Positions 1 through 9,311 of a DNA stretch of 64,000 nucleotides are shown here, piece after piece (positions within the stretch are counted from its first letter, which is position 1; every line of letters starts with the position of its first letter). A program made the translations under genes and the position numbers. The notes beneath the pieces were generated by a model. The model had not been told where the DNA came from and ran no database searches. It saw only the letters and a list, made by a program, of their open reading frames with translations. This DNA comes from Bowmanella dokdonensis (GTDB taxonomy: Bacteria > Pseudomonadota > Gammaproteobacteria > Enterobacterales > Alteromonadaceae), in the NCBI RefSeq assembly GCF_017254865.1, contig NZ_JAFKCV010000009.1, positions 62,001-126,000 on the forward strand, read 5' to 3'.

Positions 1-2
1 TC

Positions 3-95
3 GATCTGTTGCTGCTGTTTCCCAAGGAATCCATGGATGTGATGTTCGATAAACTTATGTACATGAGCGGGAGGGCTGATGGATATCCAGCGTAA
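3..95 (+). CDS. C-terminal tail of an unidentified upstream gene (partial)
   Basis: An open frame enters from the left edge and ends at a TAA at 93-95, giving about 30 residues that end in MSGRADGYPA. The product cannot be identified from this tail. The next gene's ATG (79) lies inside it, a 17-nt overlap, so the two are probably translationally coupled and may share a signalling job. In related bacteria PAS-GGDEF genes often follow a response regulator, CheX-like or H-NOX gene, but nothing here decides between these. Confidence 0.5.
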   Translation, partial: DLLLLFPKESMDVMFDKLMYMSGRADGYPA

Positions 96-1035
96 GGCCG
101 AATTGGAAGACCTGCACTGGAAGTTGGATCTGCTCGGCTCCATCGAAGTGGGGATTGTGGTGATCAACCGCCAGTTCGAGGTGCAGATTTGGAATGAATT
201 CATGCACCATCACAGCGGCATCGTACCCAGCCAGATAAGAGACAAGTCGGTACTCGAGTTTTTTCCCGAAATTGACAGGGACTGGTTCAAACAGAAGACC
301 GATCCGGTCTTCAAGCTGAAGAGCCCGGCCTTTGTCATCTGGGAGCAACGGCCTTATCTGTTCAAGTTTGCCAGTTATCGCCCGGTCACCAGCGCCACAG
401 AAATCATGTACCAGAACATCACCCTGTTCCCGCTGGCATCCCTGTCTGGGGAGGTGGAACACCTGTGTGTGGTAGTCTACGACGTCACAGACGAGGTCGT
501 CAGTAAGCAACGCCTGGCAGCCGCCAACGAGAAACTGCAGATGATGAGTCGGGTGGACGGCCTGACCGGCTTGTTCAACCGCCGCTACTGGGAGGAATGT
601 TGCCAGTTGGAGTTTAAGCGCTGTCAGCGAAATCAGGGCAGCTCTTCGCTGATGATCCTGGACATTGACCACTTCAAAAAAATCAATGATACCTGCGGTC
701 ATCCCGCCGGTGACCAGGTTATCAGGAGTCTGGCGCAGATCATTAAACAGACGGTTAGGGAAACGGATATCGCCGGCCGTTACGGCGGCGAGGAGTTCAC
801 CATTGTGCTGCCGGATACGGATGCCCACAATGCCCGGCAGGTGGCTGAGCGTGTCAGGCAGCGGGCAGAGTCTGCTGTGGTCACCCACGAAGGGCGGGAA
901 ATACGCTTTACCATCAGTCTGGGGGTCAGTCAGTTCAGCGCTTCGTTCAAGGATCATATGACCTGGGTGGAGCATGCCGACCAGGGGTTGTATCAGGCCA
1001 AGGAATCCGGACGTAACAGGACGGTACTCCGCTAG
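79..1035 (+). CDS. PAS-GGDEF diguanylate cyclase
   Basis: Cytosolic protein of 318 aa that should make cyclic di-GMP from two GTP. No signal peptide or membrane segment is seen. Residues about 15-140 form a PAS-like sensory domain (GIVVINRQFEVQIWNEFM near residue 25). The GGDEF domain follows from about 155, with the signature GGEEF at 236-240. The product-inhibition I-site RETD sits at 227-230, exactly five residues before the signature, so feedback inhibition is expected. The start overlaps the tail of the upstream gene, which suggests an operon in which that protein may modulate the PAS domain; this is inference. Ligand unknown. Confidence 0.9.
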   Translation: MDIQRKAELEDLHWKLDLLGSIEVGIVVINRQFEVQIWNEFMHHHSGIVPSQIRDKSVLEFFPEIDRDWFKQKTDPVFKLKSPAFVIWEQRPYLFKFASYRPVTSATEIMYQNITLFPLASLSGEVEHLCVVVYDVTDEVVSKQRLAAANEKLQMMSRVDGLTGLFNRRYWEECCQLEFKRCQRNQGSSSLMILDIDHFKKINDTCGHPAGDQVIRSLAQIIKQTVRETDIAGRYGGEEFTIVLPDTDAHNARQVAERVRQRAESAVVTHEGREIRFTISLGVSQFSASFKDHMTWVEHADQGLYQAKESGRNRTVLR

Positions 1036-1046
1036 CGATTAGCTGC

Positions 1047-2597
1047 TCAGGCGCGCTCACCGGCTATTTCCCTGACCTTATGGCGGATCAGGGTCAGTAG
1101 CAACAGGCTGGGCAGGACCATCAGGGCCGTGAGCAGGAAAAATAGCTGCCAGTTACCATCCAGATAATCCACCACTACCCCGCTGTAGGCGCCAAGGGTC
1201 GTTCGGCCAAAGGTGCCAATGCTGGCCAGCAGGGCATACTGACTGGCGGTAAAGGCCCGGTTACAGAGCACCGAAATAAAGGCCATAAACGCCACCGTTC
1301 CCCAGGCGGCGGTAAATCCGTCCACCACTATGGTGACAAACAACAGGGTCTTGTCCGGCCCTACTGAGGCCATCAGGGCAAACAATAAGTTACTTGCCGC
1401 CATGGCCAGACCACCGACATACAGTCCCTTGATAATGCCGATTCTCAGGTTGATGAGGCTGCCGGTTACTGAGGCGACGATGGTGACTACCCAGGTCAAC
1501 AGCTTAGAATAGGCGCCGATGTCGGCGTTGCTGAAGCCAATCTCCTTGTAGAATACGATGCTCATACGCCCCAGCACCGCCTCACCCATCTTGAACAGCA
1601 TCACAAACAGAAGCAGGGTCAATGCAACACGCACCCCGTTACGGCTAAAGAAGTCGCGCAGGGGCTCGCCCAGTGAGACCAGCAGCCAGGCCATGGCTTT
1701 CTGGGTGGAATTCGCCGTCAGCTTGTTCTGGGCTGCCTGCTCTTTCAGCATGCGACTGGTGGTACGCACGGCAAAGGCCACAAGCAACAGCACCAGCAGG
1801 CTGACAGCCGCATTCTGATAGGCAAACCAGGTCGGCGCGAAGACCTGGAATCCGCACAACGTAATCGCAGACAGGATGGCCAGCAGCACCAGGGTGGCGG
1901 CCGGACCGTGACTACTCACTGCTGCCAGGTAACGGCTTTCGGCCTGCTGGTAAGTCTGCTCCCTTATGCGGGTCTGCGGCTCAGTAGCGACCCAGATGCC
2001 GCCCGTCAGAAGCAACATCAGGGCAGCGAGTAGCAAATAAATATCCGGCCAGTGCCAGCCGGGGACATCGGCAACAAAAAAAGGAATGGCGCCAAGACCG
2101 GCATACCCGGTCCACCAGCCAGAGGTGGCCATGGCCGCGCCGGTGGACTGCTGTTCATTGTGGACGGGGTCGATGCTGTCGATGCGGTAGGCATCGATGA
2201 CGATGTCCTGAGTGGCTGAGGCCAGGGCGATGCCCAGTGCGCTTAAGCCCGCCAGCCACAGGGCGCTGTTGGGATCCAGTCTGGCCAGGGCCAGGCAGCC
2301 GAGGCAAATCAGCAGTTGCGTCAGCAGGATCCAGCCGCGTCGTTGTCCTAGTCTGGCGGTCAGCAACGGCAGTTTCAAGCGATCCACCAGAGGGGACCAG
2401 AGAAAGTTGATCGAGTAAACGGCGAACACGGCAGTAAAGAAGCCGATGGCTGAGCGGGTCAGGCCGGCATCCTTAAGCCAGGCTGACATCACAGAGCCGA
2501 TCATCACCCAGGGAAAGCCGCTGGCAATGCCAAACAGGAAAATGCTCAACATGGTGCGGTTGCCCAACTGGCGGAATTGATTCAGAAAAGACTGCAA
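1047..2597 (-). CDS. ampG: AmpG-family muropeptide MFS permease
   Basis: Inner-membrane major facilitator of 516 aa with about 12-14 hydrophobic segments. The N-terminus (FGIASGFPWVMIGSVMSAWL, about 23-42) matches the AmpG pattern. AmpG imports GlcNAc-anhydro-MurNAc peptides released by cell-wall turnover, feeding recycling and, in some species, ampC induction. E. coli AmpG is about 490 aa, so the length fits. It converges on the cyclase gene, with 11 bp between the two stop codons. No ampD/ampR/ampC-type neighbour is present in the window. An acetyl-CoA or other AmpG-like carrier cannot be excluded. Confidence 0.85.
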   Translation of the reverse strand: MQSFLNQFRQLGNRTMLSIFLFGIASGFPWVMIGSVMSAWLKDAGLTRSAIGFFTAVFAVYSINFLWSPLVDRLKLPLLTARLGQRRGWILLTQLLICLGCLALARLDPNSALWLAGLSALGIALASATQDIVIDAYRIDSIDPVHNEQQSTGAAMATSGWWTGYAGLGAIPFFVADVPGWHWPDIYLLLAALMLLLTGGIWVATEPQTRIREQTYQQAESRYLAAVSSHGPAATLVLLAILSAITLCGFQVFAPTWFAYQNAAVSLLVLLLVAFAVRTTSRMLKEQAAQNKLTANSTQKAMAWLLVSLGEPLRDFFSRNGVRVALTLLLFVMLFKMGEAVLGRMSIVFYKEIGFSNADIGAYSKLLTWVVTIVASVTGSLINLRIGIIKGLYVGGLAMAASNLLFALMASVGPDKTLLFVTIVVDGFTAAWGTVAFMAFISVLCNRAFTASQYALLASIGTFGRTTLGAYSGVVVDYLDGNWQLFFLLTALMVLPSLLLLTLIRHKVREIAGERA

Positions 2598-2728
2598 AGG
2601 CGGGTTCTGGTTATTTTTATAGTCCGGTTATTGGGCCATGGATGAAGAGGTGGGTCAATAATTGAGTTATCAGTTACCAGGATTCTTGAGTTATCCGATA
2701 GCTGTCTGGGAACTTTTCTGTGAACTGC

Positions 2729-3052
2729 TTAAGGCCGCACTCCAACACAGTCCAGAGGGCAGTGACCGTCTCCTTCCAGATATTCCAGACAGGTTTTTAA
2801 CTCGCTGCGCAGGTAGGGATCCTCCAGCAGCTTGTGCTCGGGCCAGAAATGCAGTTGATGTAGCATATGCCAGAAGACTCTCTCTTTCTGGGTACAGGGT
2901 TGGGTATTGCGATCCTGTACCTGAGTCCACTCCTCCATGGTGTCCCAGAAATACAGATCCACTTCCCGGTAGGGGATTTTTCTGTCCCAGAACGCCCGGA
3001 CGAAGAATGCCAACTGCGAGGCTTTTCGGTTGATAAAACTCTGAACTGTCAC
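2729..3052 (-). CDS. Small conserved-looking hypothetical protein
   Basis: Protein of 107 aa starting with GTG at 3052; a TAG five codons upstream in the same frame leaves no other good start. No clear Shine-Dalgarno site is visible. It is rich in Trp, Phe and Tyr (AFFVRAFWDRKIPYREVDLY at 15-34), has no signal peptide or membrane helix, and has a protein-like composition, unlike the overlapping frames here. I do not recognise the family. Its upstream neighbour on the same strand is the DUF3530 gene, 139 bp away. Confidence 0.55.
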   Translation of the reverse strand: MTVQSFINRKASQLAFFVRAFWDRKIPYREVDLYFWDTMEEWTQVQDRNTQPCTQKERVFWHMLHQLHFWPEHKLLEDPYLRSELKTCLEYLEGDGHCPLDCVGVRP

Positions 3053-3191
3053 CTTGTAAAAATCGTGCTATAGCTGTTTCCACCTAGTATAGCTGGCTTT
3101 TATTGAATTGCGCCCGCCCTGCGGTGGATGAAAGACAGCGTTGTCAACAAGGCCAGGATTGTGCCATAACAGGAGTGAAAATAGAATGCTT

Positions 3192-4025
3192 TCACCAACC
3201 CATATGGGTAAGCCAGCCATAGATTTCCTTGGCCAGGTAGGGGTGCTGATTGATAGCCAGAGGCTGGCCGATGATTTCCCGCTGTCGGTAGTGCACCTTC
3301 AGCGCCTTGAGGGCGGCTACCTGTCGTTCCTGGCGGCTTATCAGGGTCCACTCGTTGTTCCATTGACTGTAGATATCCAGCACCGGTGTCTGGATAGCTC
3401 CCATATAATCGCTGATCTGTCGGTTGCGCTCCGGATCCGGCCAGTAGGGCGCCAGGGTAACCAGGGCATCCGGCAACTCAAGGGCGCCGTCAGTGTAGAG
3501 TTTCAACAGCCAGGCAGCGCTGGTCCCCTGGGCAATGATCAGTACGAAGCCAGGATAGTCGGTGGTCAGGGGCAAACTAGCCGTCATCCGTTGCAGTAAT
3601 TGTTGCTCGTGGCGGTAGAACTGGGCTGGCGTCATCAGGCGGCTGGGCTTGAATGGTTCGGACCGGGCCGGTTTCTGGTCTTCCGTCTGGTCCTGCGGGT
3701 CCGGGTTAAACTGGGTGCCGGGAGCGGTTAACACCAGGGTCGCCCAGCCCGTATCATTCAGATACGGCGTCAGCGGGGCCAGCGAGCGGACACCCATATG
3801 GGCAATACCATAGTCATTGACCAAGATGGCCACGCCCCGGGTATTGACCGTGGTACTGTTGCTGACCAGCAGGGTGAATTCCTGCTCGCCGGCCAGCAAG
3901 GTTCGGTATTGATGAGCCGGCAGGGATTGCTGGAGATCCTCGTTGAGCATCGCCTGGGCATCCAGTTGCACTGCTTCAGCGCTCCAGAGCACCAGCCACA
4001 ATAAATACAGTTGCTTCATATCCAT
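3192..4025 (-). CDS. DUF3530-type exported alpha/beta-hydrolase-like protein
   Basis: Protein of 277 aa. An N-terminal hydrophobic stretch (KQLYLLWLVLWSAEA) looks like a signal peptide, so it is probably periplasmic. The body resembles DUF3530 proteins, distant alpha/beta hydrolases: GVAILVNDYG near residue 65 would be the oxyanion-strand region, FVLIIAQGTSAAWLL (about 160-175) the elbow, and a conserved C-terminal His lies in NQHPYL. At the elbow the usual nucleophile Ser is replaced or shifted (AQGTSA), so catalysis is uncertain. It lies 52 bp downstream of rluA on the same strand and may be the last gene of rapA-rluA. ATG at 4019 is an alternative start. Confidence 0.65.
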   Translation of the reverse strand: MDMKQLYLLWLVLWSAEAVQLDAQAMLNEDLQQSLPAHQYRTLLAGEQEFTLLVSNSTTVNTRGVAILVNDYGIAHMGVRSLAPLTPYLNDTGWATLVLTAPGTQFNPDPQDQTEDQKPARSEPFKPSRLMTPAQFYRHEQQLLQRMTASLPLTTDYPGFVLIIAQGTSAAWLLKLYTDGALELPDALVTLAPYWPDPERNRQISDYMGAIQTPVLDIYSQWNNEWTLISRQERQVAALKALKVHYRQREIIGQPLAINQHPYLAKEIYGWLTHMGW

Positions 4026-4077
4026 CCCATATCGGTTTCCTTCCCTTTATCGGACGGACCTTGGGGAAACTTTATCG

Positions 4078-4737
4078 TCAACAGAAAGGGCAGGGGCTGG
4101 AAAACTCGATTTGTTCCCCGCTACCTGGGTGACGGAATTGCAGCCATGCAGCATGTAACTGCAGCCTTTTTGCCATCATCCTCGCCTGTGGCGGAGCATA
4201 GAGCCGATCACCAAGAATCGGATGTCCCAGGCTGAGCAGGTGCACACGCAACTGATGAGAGCGACCGGTTACCGGCGACAGTTCCAGCAGTGACTGCCGC
4301 CCATCGCTGTTCAGTGTTTTCCAGCGGGTCAGGGCGGCCTTGCCACGGACAAAATCGACCATCTGCCTGGGTCTGTTTGGCCAGTCACACACTAATGGCA
4401 GATTGATTTCGCCCTGCGGCACCGGGGGACACCCCCACACCCTGGCCAAATATTTTTTGCCGGTCTGGCGCTGTTCAAACTGGCGGGATAACTCGCGGTG
4501 GGCGTGGCTGTTCAGCGCCATCAGCATCAGGCCCGAGGTGGCCATATCCAGGCGATGCACCACGGTGGCCGTGGGGTAGACCCTCTGTACACGCAGTTGC
4601 AGACTGTCTTTATGCTCAACCGCTTTGCCTGGCACAGAGAGCAGTCCGCTGGGCTTATCCAGCACCAGCACATCCTTGTCCCGGTATAATATGCTCAGGT
4701 AAGGAATAACGGGTGGCCTGTAGTCAAGCAGGGCCAT
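4078..4737 (-). CDS. rluA: RluA-type pseudouridine synthase (23S rRNA / tRNA)
   Basis: 219 aa, the same length as E. coli RluA, which makes pseudouridine 746 in 23S rRNA and 32 in some tRNAs. The catalytic motif HRLDMATSG starts at residue 61, putting the catalytic Asp at 64 as in E. coli. RxHQLRVH (RSHQLRVHLLSLGHPILGD) and the closing HAAWLQFRHP strand are present. There is no S4 domain, which separates RluA from RluC/D. Its ATG shares one base with the rapA stop codon (TGATG at 4739-4735), so rapA-rluA is a coupled operon, an arrangement also found in E. coli relatives. Confidence 0.93.
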   Translation of the reverse strand: MALLDYRPPVIPYLSILYRDKDVLVLDKPSGLLSVPGKAVEHKDSLQLRVQRVYPTATVVHRLDMATSGLMLMALNSHAHRELSRQFEQRQTGKKYLARVWGCPPVPQGEINLPLVCDWPNRPRQMVDFVRGKAALTRWKTLNSDGRQSLLELSPVTGRSHQLRVHLLSLGHPILGDRLYAPPQARMMAKRLQLHAAWLQFRHPGSGEQIEFSSPCPFC

Positions 4738-7562
4738 CAGTGACTGTTGACCACCAGGCGGATGGCTTCCAGGTTCAGCTTGGCCTGGGTCAGTATTTGA
4801 CCCAGTTGCTGCATCTGGTGCGCCACATGCTGGATCTCCTCGTCACGAATGCTGGGGTTAACCTGTTTGAGGGCCAGCAGCCTGTCCAGTTCTTCGCCCA
4901 ACCAGTCCTGCATCCTGGCCATGCTGTCATGGCGGAGCTGGCCGGCCTGTTTGTGCGCCGCTTTTTCAGCCACTTTCAGGGCGGCGGTAATGGGTTTGTT
5001 CAGGGCATCCACCAGCTGCTTGGCGGTCTTGCTGTTCAGCGGGGTCAGACCGGTAAAGTGCTGGCTGACCAGTTTTCCGCCGGCATCCACACACAGCCTG
5101 ATGGGAGTGGGTGGCAGGTACCGGCTCAGTTGCAGGCTGCGCTCGGCATTGGCTGACAGCACAAACAAACATTCCAGCCAATAGCTGCCATTGGGCAGCG
5201 ACTTGCTCTGGCTCAGGGCAATACTGCTTTTTCCGGTATTTTCCGTCAGGATCATGTCCATTGCATGCTGCACCATGGGATGATCGGCGCTGAAAAAGCG
5301 CACATCCTCCCTGGCCAGAGCGGCAGCCCGCTCATAGGTGATGGTCATACCTTCCTCATCCAGCCCTGGCAACTGATTGACCATGGTTTCGCCGGGACGC
5401 AGGATATAGCAGCTGTCGTCCTTCTCTTCCTGCAAAATGCCCAGCCCATCAAACAGGCGGGTCATAAAGCGTTCCAGACGGGGGGACTCGTCAGACTCGC
5501 GTATGGCACTGACCAGCGGTTCGATGCTGCCCCGCCCCGAGGAGTTGAGCTCCAGTAATTTGTCACGGCCCTGCTCCAGCCTGGCTTTCAGTGCCTCATG
5601 CAAAGCCTTGCTGTCCGACAGCAACTGTTCGAACTGCCGAGCCGGGCTCTGCGGGTCCAGGCAGGCCATCAGCTTATCCTGCATCTGTTCGAAGACTGCC
5701 GTGCCGGTGGGACAAGTCTGTTCGAAAGCGTTAAGGGCCTGGTGATACCAGTCAAGCAGGCGTTGCTGGGGGCTGTGTTCGAAATAGGGCACGTGGATAC
5801 TGATATCCTGGCGCTGGCCGATACGATCCAGCCGGCCGATGCGTTGCTCCAGTAAATCCGGTACCAGTGGCAGATCGAACAGCACCAGGTGGTGGGCGAA
5901 CTGGAAGTTGCGCCCCTCGCTGCCGATTTCACTGCAGATCAGCGCCTGGGCCCCTTCATCTGACTGGGCGAAGAAATTTGCCACCCGATCACGCTCGACA
6001 ATGCTCAGACCTTCATGGAACACGCCGGCACGGATCCCGGATTGTATCCGCAGTGCCTCGGCCAGTTGCATGGCTGTGGCGGCGCTGGCGCAAATGGTCA
6101 GGACCTTTTCACCTTTAAGGCGCTTCAGTGTCTCTATGAACCAGCCAACCCTCGGGTCGAAATCTGTCCAGTTGTCTTGCTTTGAGGCATGGCGCTCGGG
6201 GGCCAGCCTGAACGCCACGGCCAGGTCAGGATCCCCCAGCAGTGCCTGATACTGGGTCGGCATTGGCAGAGCATAGGTCTGCAACTGGCGAGCAGGAAAG
6301 CCCTGTATGCCCGCGCGGCTGTTTCTGAACAGCAGGCGCCCTGTGCCATGACGGTCTATCAGATGGCCGAGCAGACGCTGCACTTCGGTATGATCCTGAG
6401 GATGAAGGTTTTTCAGGCGCTCTTTTTCTTCCGGCGCGAAGGCGGCGATGGCATCCATCTGCGATTTGTTCAGGGACTCCCCCTCCACCAGGGGGGCAAT
6501 GGCATCGGCCAGGGTGGCGTAGCCCTGCTCTTCGGCCAGGAAGCGCCGATAATCATGGAAGCGGTCAGGATCCAGCAGCCGCAGACGGGCGAAGTGGCTC
6601 TCATGGCCCAGTTGATCCGGGGTGGCGGTCAGCAGCAACACCCCTTTGGTCAGCCTGGCCAATTGTTCGATGACGGCATACTCGGCGGAAACCTCGTTCT
6701 GTGACCACAGGAGATGGTGTGCCTCATCCACCACCATCAGATCCCAGGACGCCTGCAGGGCCAATTGATGGTATTTTTCGAAACGGGTCAGAAAATCCAG
6801 ACTGCACAGCACCAATTGTTCAGATTCGAAGGGATTACCCCCTTCTTCGGCCAGTGACTGGCAGCGCTCTTCATCGAAAATGGCAAAAGCCAGATTGACC
6901 CGCCTGAGCATCTCCACCAGCCACTGATGGACCAGACTGGACGGCACCACTATCAATACTCTCGACGCCCGGCCGGTCAGGATCTGCTGATGAATAATCA
7001 GCGCGGCTTCGATGGTCTTTCCCAGGCCCACTTCATCTGCCAACAATACCCTGGGTGCGAAGCGACTGGCCACCTGGCTGGCAATATGCAACTGGTGGGG
7101 GATTAGATCCACACGTGCCCCTACCATGCCCAGCAAAGGAGAGGTCTGGTGAGCGTGCTGTTGTTGCAGGCAGTCCAGGCGCAGGTCGAACCATTTGGGC
7201 TCATCGGACTGGCCGCTGAGCAGGCGTTGATCCGGCTGGTCCAGTTGAAAATGGTGATCCAGGAAAGTTTCCTTCAGGGCGACCTGCTGGTCATTATCCA
7301 GCCGGCGGCCGTGGTAAGTGAGCTGGCCGTCCTGTTCCTGCACGTCGCTGACCAGCAACTGCCAGCCTTCATGGCTTTTTATCTTGTCACCCTCAGCAAA
7401 CTGTATCCGGGTCAGGGGCGCAGCTGCCATGGTATAGGTGCGCTGGTCACCGGTGGCGGGAAACATCAGGGTCAGGGTTCGCTCCTGGCAGTCCACCACA
7501 GTACCCAGACCCAGTTCGGATTCTGTGTGGCTTATCCAGCGTTGACCCAAGGCAAATGACAT
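4737..7562 (-). CDS. rapA: RNA polymerase-associated ATPase RapA (HepA)
   Basis: 941 aa (E. coli 968). SWI2/SNF2-type ATPase that binds RNA polymerase and promotes its recycling. The N-terminal Tudor-like region starts FALGQRWISHTESELGLGTV. Walker A DEVGLGKT is at 176-183 and the DEAH box at 279-282. LLTATP is motif III, and the second helicase lobe carries EIGSEGRNFQFAHHL and QRIGRLDRIGQ (motif VI). The C-terminal RapA-specific region extends to residue 941. It heads the rapA-rluA operon and diverges from the PhoH-like gene across 282 bp. Confidence 0.96.
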   Translation of the reverse strand: MSFALGQRWISHTESELGLGTVVDCQERTLTLMFPATGDQRTYTMAAAPLTRIQFAEGDKIKSHEGWQLLVSDVQEQDGQLTYHGRRLDNDQQVALKETFLDHHFQLDQPDQRLLSGQSDEPKWFDLRLDCLQQQHAHQTSPLLGMVGARVDLIPHQLHIASQVASRFAPRVLLADEVGLGKTIEAALIIHQQILTGRASRVLIVVPSSLVHQWLVEMLRRVNLAFAIFDEERCQSLAEEGGNPFESEQLVLCSLDFLTRFEKYHQLALQASWDLMVVDEAHHLLWSQNEVSAEYAVIEQLARLTKGVLLLTATPDQLGHESHFARLRLLDPDRFHDYRRFLAEEQGYATLADAIAPLVEGESLNKSQMDAIAAFAPEEKERLKNLHPQDHTEVQRLLGHLIDRHGTGRLLFRNSRAGIQGFPARQLQTYALPMPTQYQALLGDPDLAVAFRLAPERHASKQDNWTDFDPRVGWFIETLKRLKGEKVLTICASAATAMQLAEALRIQSGIRAGVFHEGLSIVERDRVANFFAQSDEGAQALICSEIGSEGRNFQFAHHLVLFDLPLVPDLLEQRIGRLDRIGQRQDISIHVPYFEHSPQQRLLDWYHQALNAFEQTCPTGTAVFEQMQDKLMACLDPQSPARQFEQLLSDSKALHEALKARLEQGRDKLLELNSSGRGSIEPLVSAIRESDESPRLERFMTRLFDGLGILQEEKDDSCYILRPGETMVNQLPGLDEEGMTITYERAAALAREDVRFFSADHPMVQHAMDMILTENTGKSSIALSQSKSLPNGSYWLECLFVLSANAERSLQLSRYLPPTPIRLCVDAGGKLVSQHFTGLTPLNSKTAKQLVDALNKPITAALKVAEKAAHKQAGQLRHDSMARMQDWLGEELDRLLALKQVNPSIRDEEIQHVAHQMQQLGQILTQAKLNLEAIRLVVNSH

Positions 7563-7844
7563 GATGACTCCTGATACAGATAAAATGGCGGCGCGGGATC
7601 TTATGTGAGTTTAATCTGAAGGGCAATTTAAGCTGAGTTTTCCAAAAGGGTTGAATAGTCGTTGCTCAGCCTGATGTCCCTGCGCGCTTACTGTTAAAAG
7701 TAGGTGATCTGACCGGCCTTTGGTATCTGCCGGAATTAGTTGTTCATTTTGCTGTGAAACTGGTCTATTGTGGAATTGTCAGGCTAATAACAACAATAAG
7801 TTGCTTGAGGGGAATGCGCGGTCCATGACGGGAGACTCGCTGTC
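7563..7844. other. Divergent intergenic region rapA / PIN-PhoH gene
   Basis: 282 bp that must hold the promoters of rapA (leftward) and the PIN-PhoH gene (rightward). No ORF with coding character and no convincing terminator hairpin or operator repeat was found. The A/T-rich stretch near 7740-7805 precedes the PIN-PhoH gene and is the likeliest promoter zone, but I could not fix -10/-35 boxes with confidence. Confidence 0.4.
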
Positions 7845-9302
7845 ATGGACGAAAATAAGCCCTGCATGCCGTCGGCTCAGGGTGACAATCAGCCGGAGAT
7901 GCGAATGGTAAGAACCAAAGCCGCCAACGCCAAGATTTACGTCCTCGACACCAACATTCTGCTCCACGAACCCTTCGCCTTTTTATCCTTTAAAGAACAT
8001 GATGTGGTCGTCCCCATGACGGTCCTCGAAGAACTGGACTATATCAAGGACAGTAAAAAAGATGTGGCCCGGGATGCGCGGATTTCCATCCGCGCCATGG
8101 AAGACGTATTGCATGATGCAACTCCCGATCAACTGACCGCCGGAGTGTCACTTAAAGGGCTGGGGTCGGGAGAAGCGGCCCCCACCGGACGCCTGTCCAT
8201 CTTTGCCGATGTGGGCATGCCCAAGTCCCAGCAGGTTTTTACCAGCAACGAGAACGACAATCGCATCATCAATGCGGCCTTGCATATTCAGCAGCGCGCT
8301 ACGCCTCGCCAGGTGGTGCTGGTCACCAAAGACATCAACATGCGTCTCAAGGCCAAGGGCGCCGGTTTGGCCCATGTTGAAGACTACCGTACCGACCAGT
8401 TGATCAGTGACATCAAGTACCTGAGCAAGGGCTATCACAAGTTTGACGGGAATTTCTGGGACAAGGTCAAGTCTGTGGAAAGCCGCAATGAAGGACGGGA
8501 AACCCTGCATGTGATCGACAGGAAAGTGTTTCCCGAAGCCTATATCAATGAGTTTCTGATCGACGACAGTAAACAGTTTGCTGCAGTGGTGGAGGGGATG
8601 ACCGGCAGTACCCTGGAGATCCTCGATCTGGGCTACGAGCGGCTAATGTCACGCAAGGCCTGGGGGGTTCACCCGAAAAATATCGGCCAGGCCATGGCCC
8701 TGCATGCCCTGCTCGATCCGCATATTGACCTGATTATCATGACAGGTCCGGCGGGGTGCGGCAAAACCCTGCTGGCCCTGGCGGCGGCCCTGGAAATGGT
8801 CGTGGAACGCAAGATGTACGATAAGATCATCGTCACCCGCAACACTCCGGAGATTGCCGAGTCCATAGGTTTCCTGCCGGGCACCGAAGAAGAGAAGATG
8901 GCTCCCTGGCTGGCCGCCATTACTGATTCACTGGAAGTTCTGCACAAGAACGACGAGAACGTTAAAGGCTCCATGAGCTACATTATGGAAAAAGCCAATA
9001 TTCAGTTTAAATCCGTTAACTTCATGCGCGGGCGCTCCATACAGAATGCCATTGTGATTCTTGACGAAAGCCAGAACCTGACGGCATCCCAACTCAAGAC
9101 TATTATTACCCGCTGTGGCGAAGGAACCAAACTGATCTGCAGTGGCAATCTGGCGCAGATAGATTCCAACTATCTGTCTCCCGTGACGTCTGGCCTGACC
9201 TACCTGGTGGAGAAGTTCAAGAATTTCACCGGCAGTGCCACCATCAATCTGGATGGGGTGGTCAGGAGTAGGTTGGCGGAGTTTGCTGAACAGCATCTGT
9301 AG
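7845..9302 (+). CDS. PIN domain-PhoH family ATPase
   Basis: 485 aa, cytosolic. Residues about 30-150 are a PIN nuclease-like domain (KIYVLDTNILLHEP, with acidic residues in DTN and later ENDNRI and VTKDINMR). The C-terminal half is a PhoH P-loop ATPase: Walker A GPAGCGKT at 301-308 and Walker B IVILDESQN. Related PhoH2 proteins couple RNA unwinding to RNA cleavage; that role is inferred here. Start 7845 is preceded by GGGAG about 10 bases upstream. ATG 7905, immediately before VRTKAANAK, is a plausible alternative, because residues 1-20 look non-conserved. The receiver-GGDEF gene follows after 9 bp. Confidence 0.9.
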   Translation: MDENKPCMPSAQGDNQPEMRMVRTKAANAKIYVLDTNILLHEPFAFLSFKEHDVVVPMTVLEELDYIKDSKKDVARDARISIRAMEDVLHDATPDQLTAGVSLKGLGSGEAAPTGRLSIFADVGMPKSQQVFTSNENDNRIINAALHIQQRATPRQVVLVTKDINMRLKAKGAGLAHVEDYRTDQLISDIKYLSKGYHKFDGNFWDKVKSVESRNEGRETLHVIDRKVFPEAYINEFLIDDSKQFAAVVEGMTGSTLEILDLGYERLMSRKAWGVHPKNIGQAMALHALLDPHIDLIIMTGPAGCGKTLLALAAALEMVVERKMYDKIIVTRNTPEIAESIGFLPGTEEEKMAPWLAAITDSLEVLHKNDENVKGSMSYIMEKANIQFKSVNFMRGRSIQNAIVILDESQNLTASQLKTIITRCGEGTKLICSGNLAQIDSNYLSPVTSGLTYLVEKFKNFTGSATINLDGVVRSRLAEFAEQHL

Positions 9303-9311
9303 CGAGGAGCC

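Noticed and set aside
55-975. 306-codon open frame opposite the PAS-GGDEF gene
   Set aside because: Mirror frame of a GC-rich coding gene; no recognisable domain, no ribosome site, and the + strand carries clear GGDEF motifs.
3192-4025. Calling the DUF3530-like protein an active esterase
   Set aside because: The nucleophile elbow (AQGTSA) lacks a standard G-x-S-x-G, so no activity is claimed.
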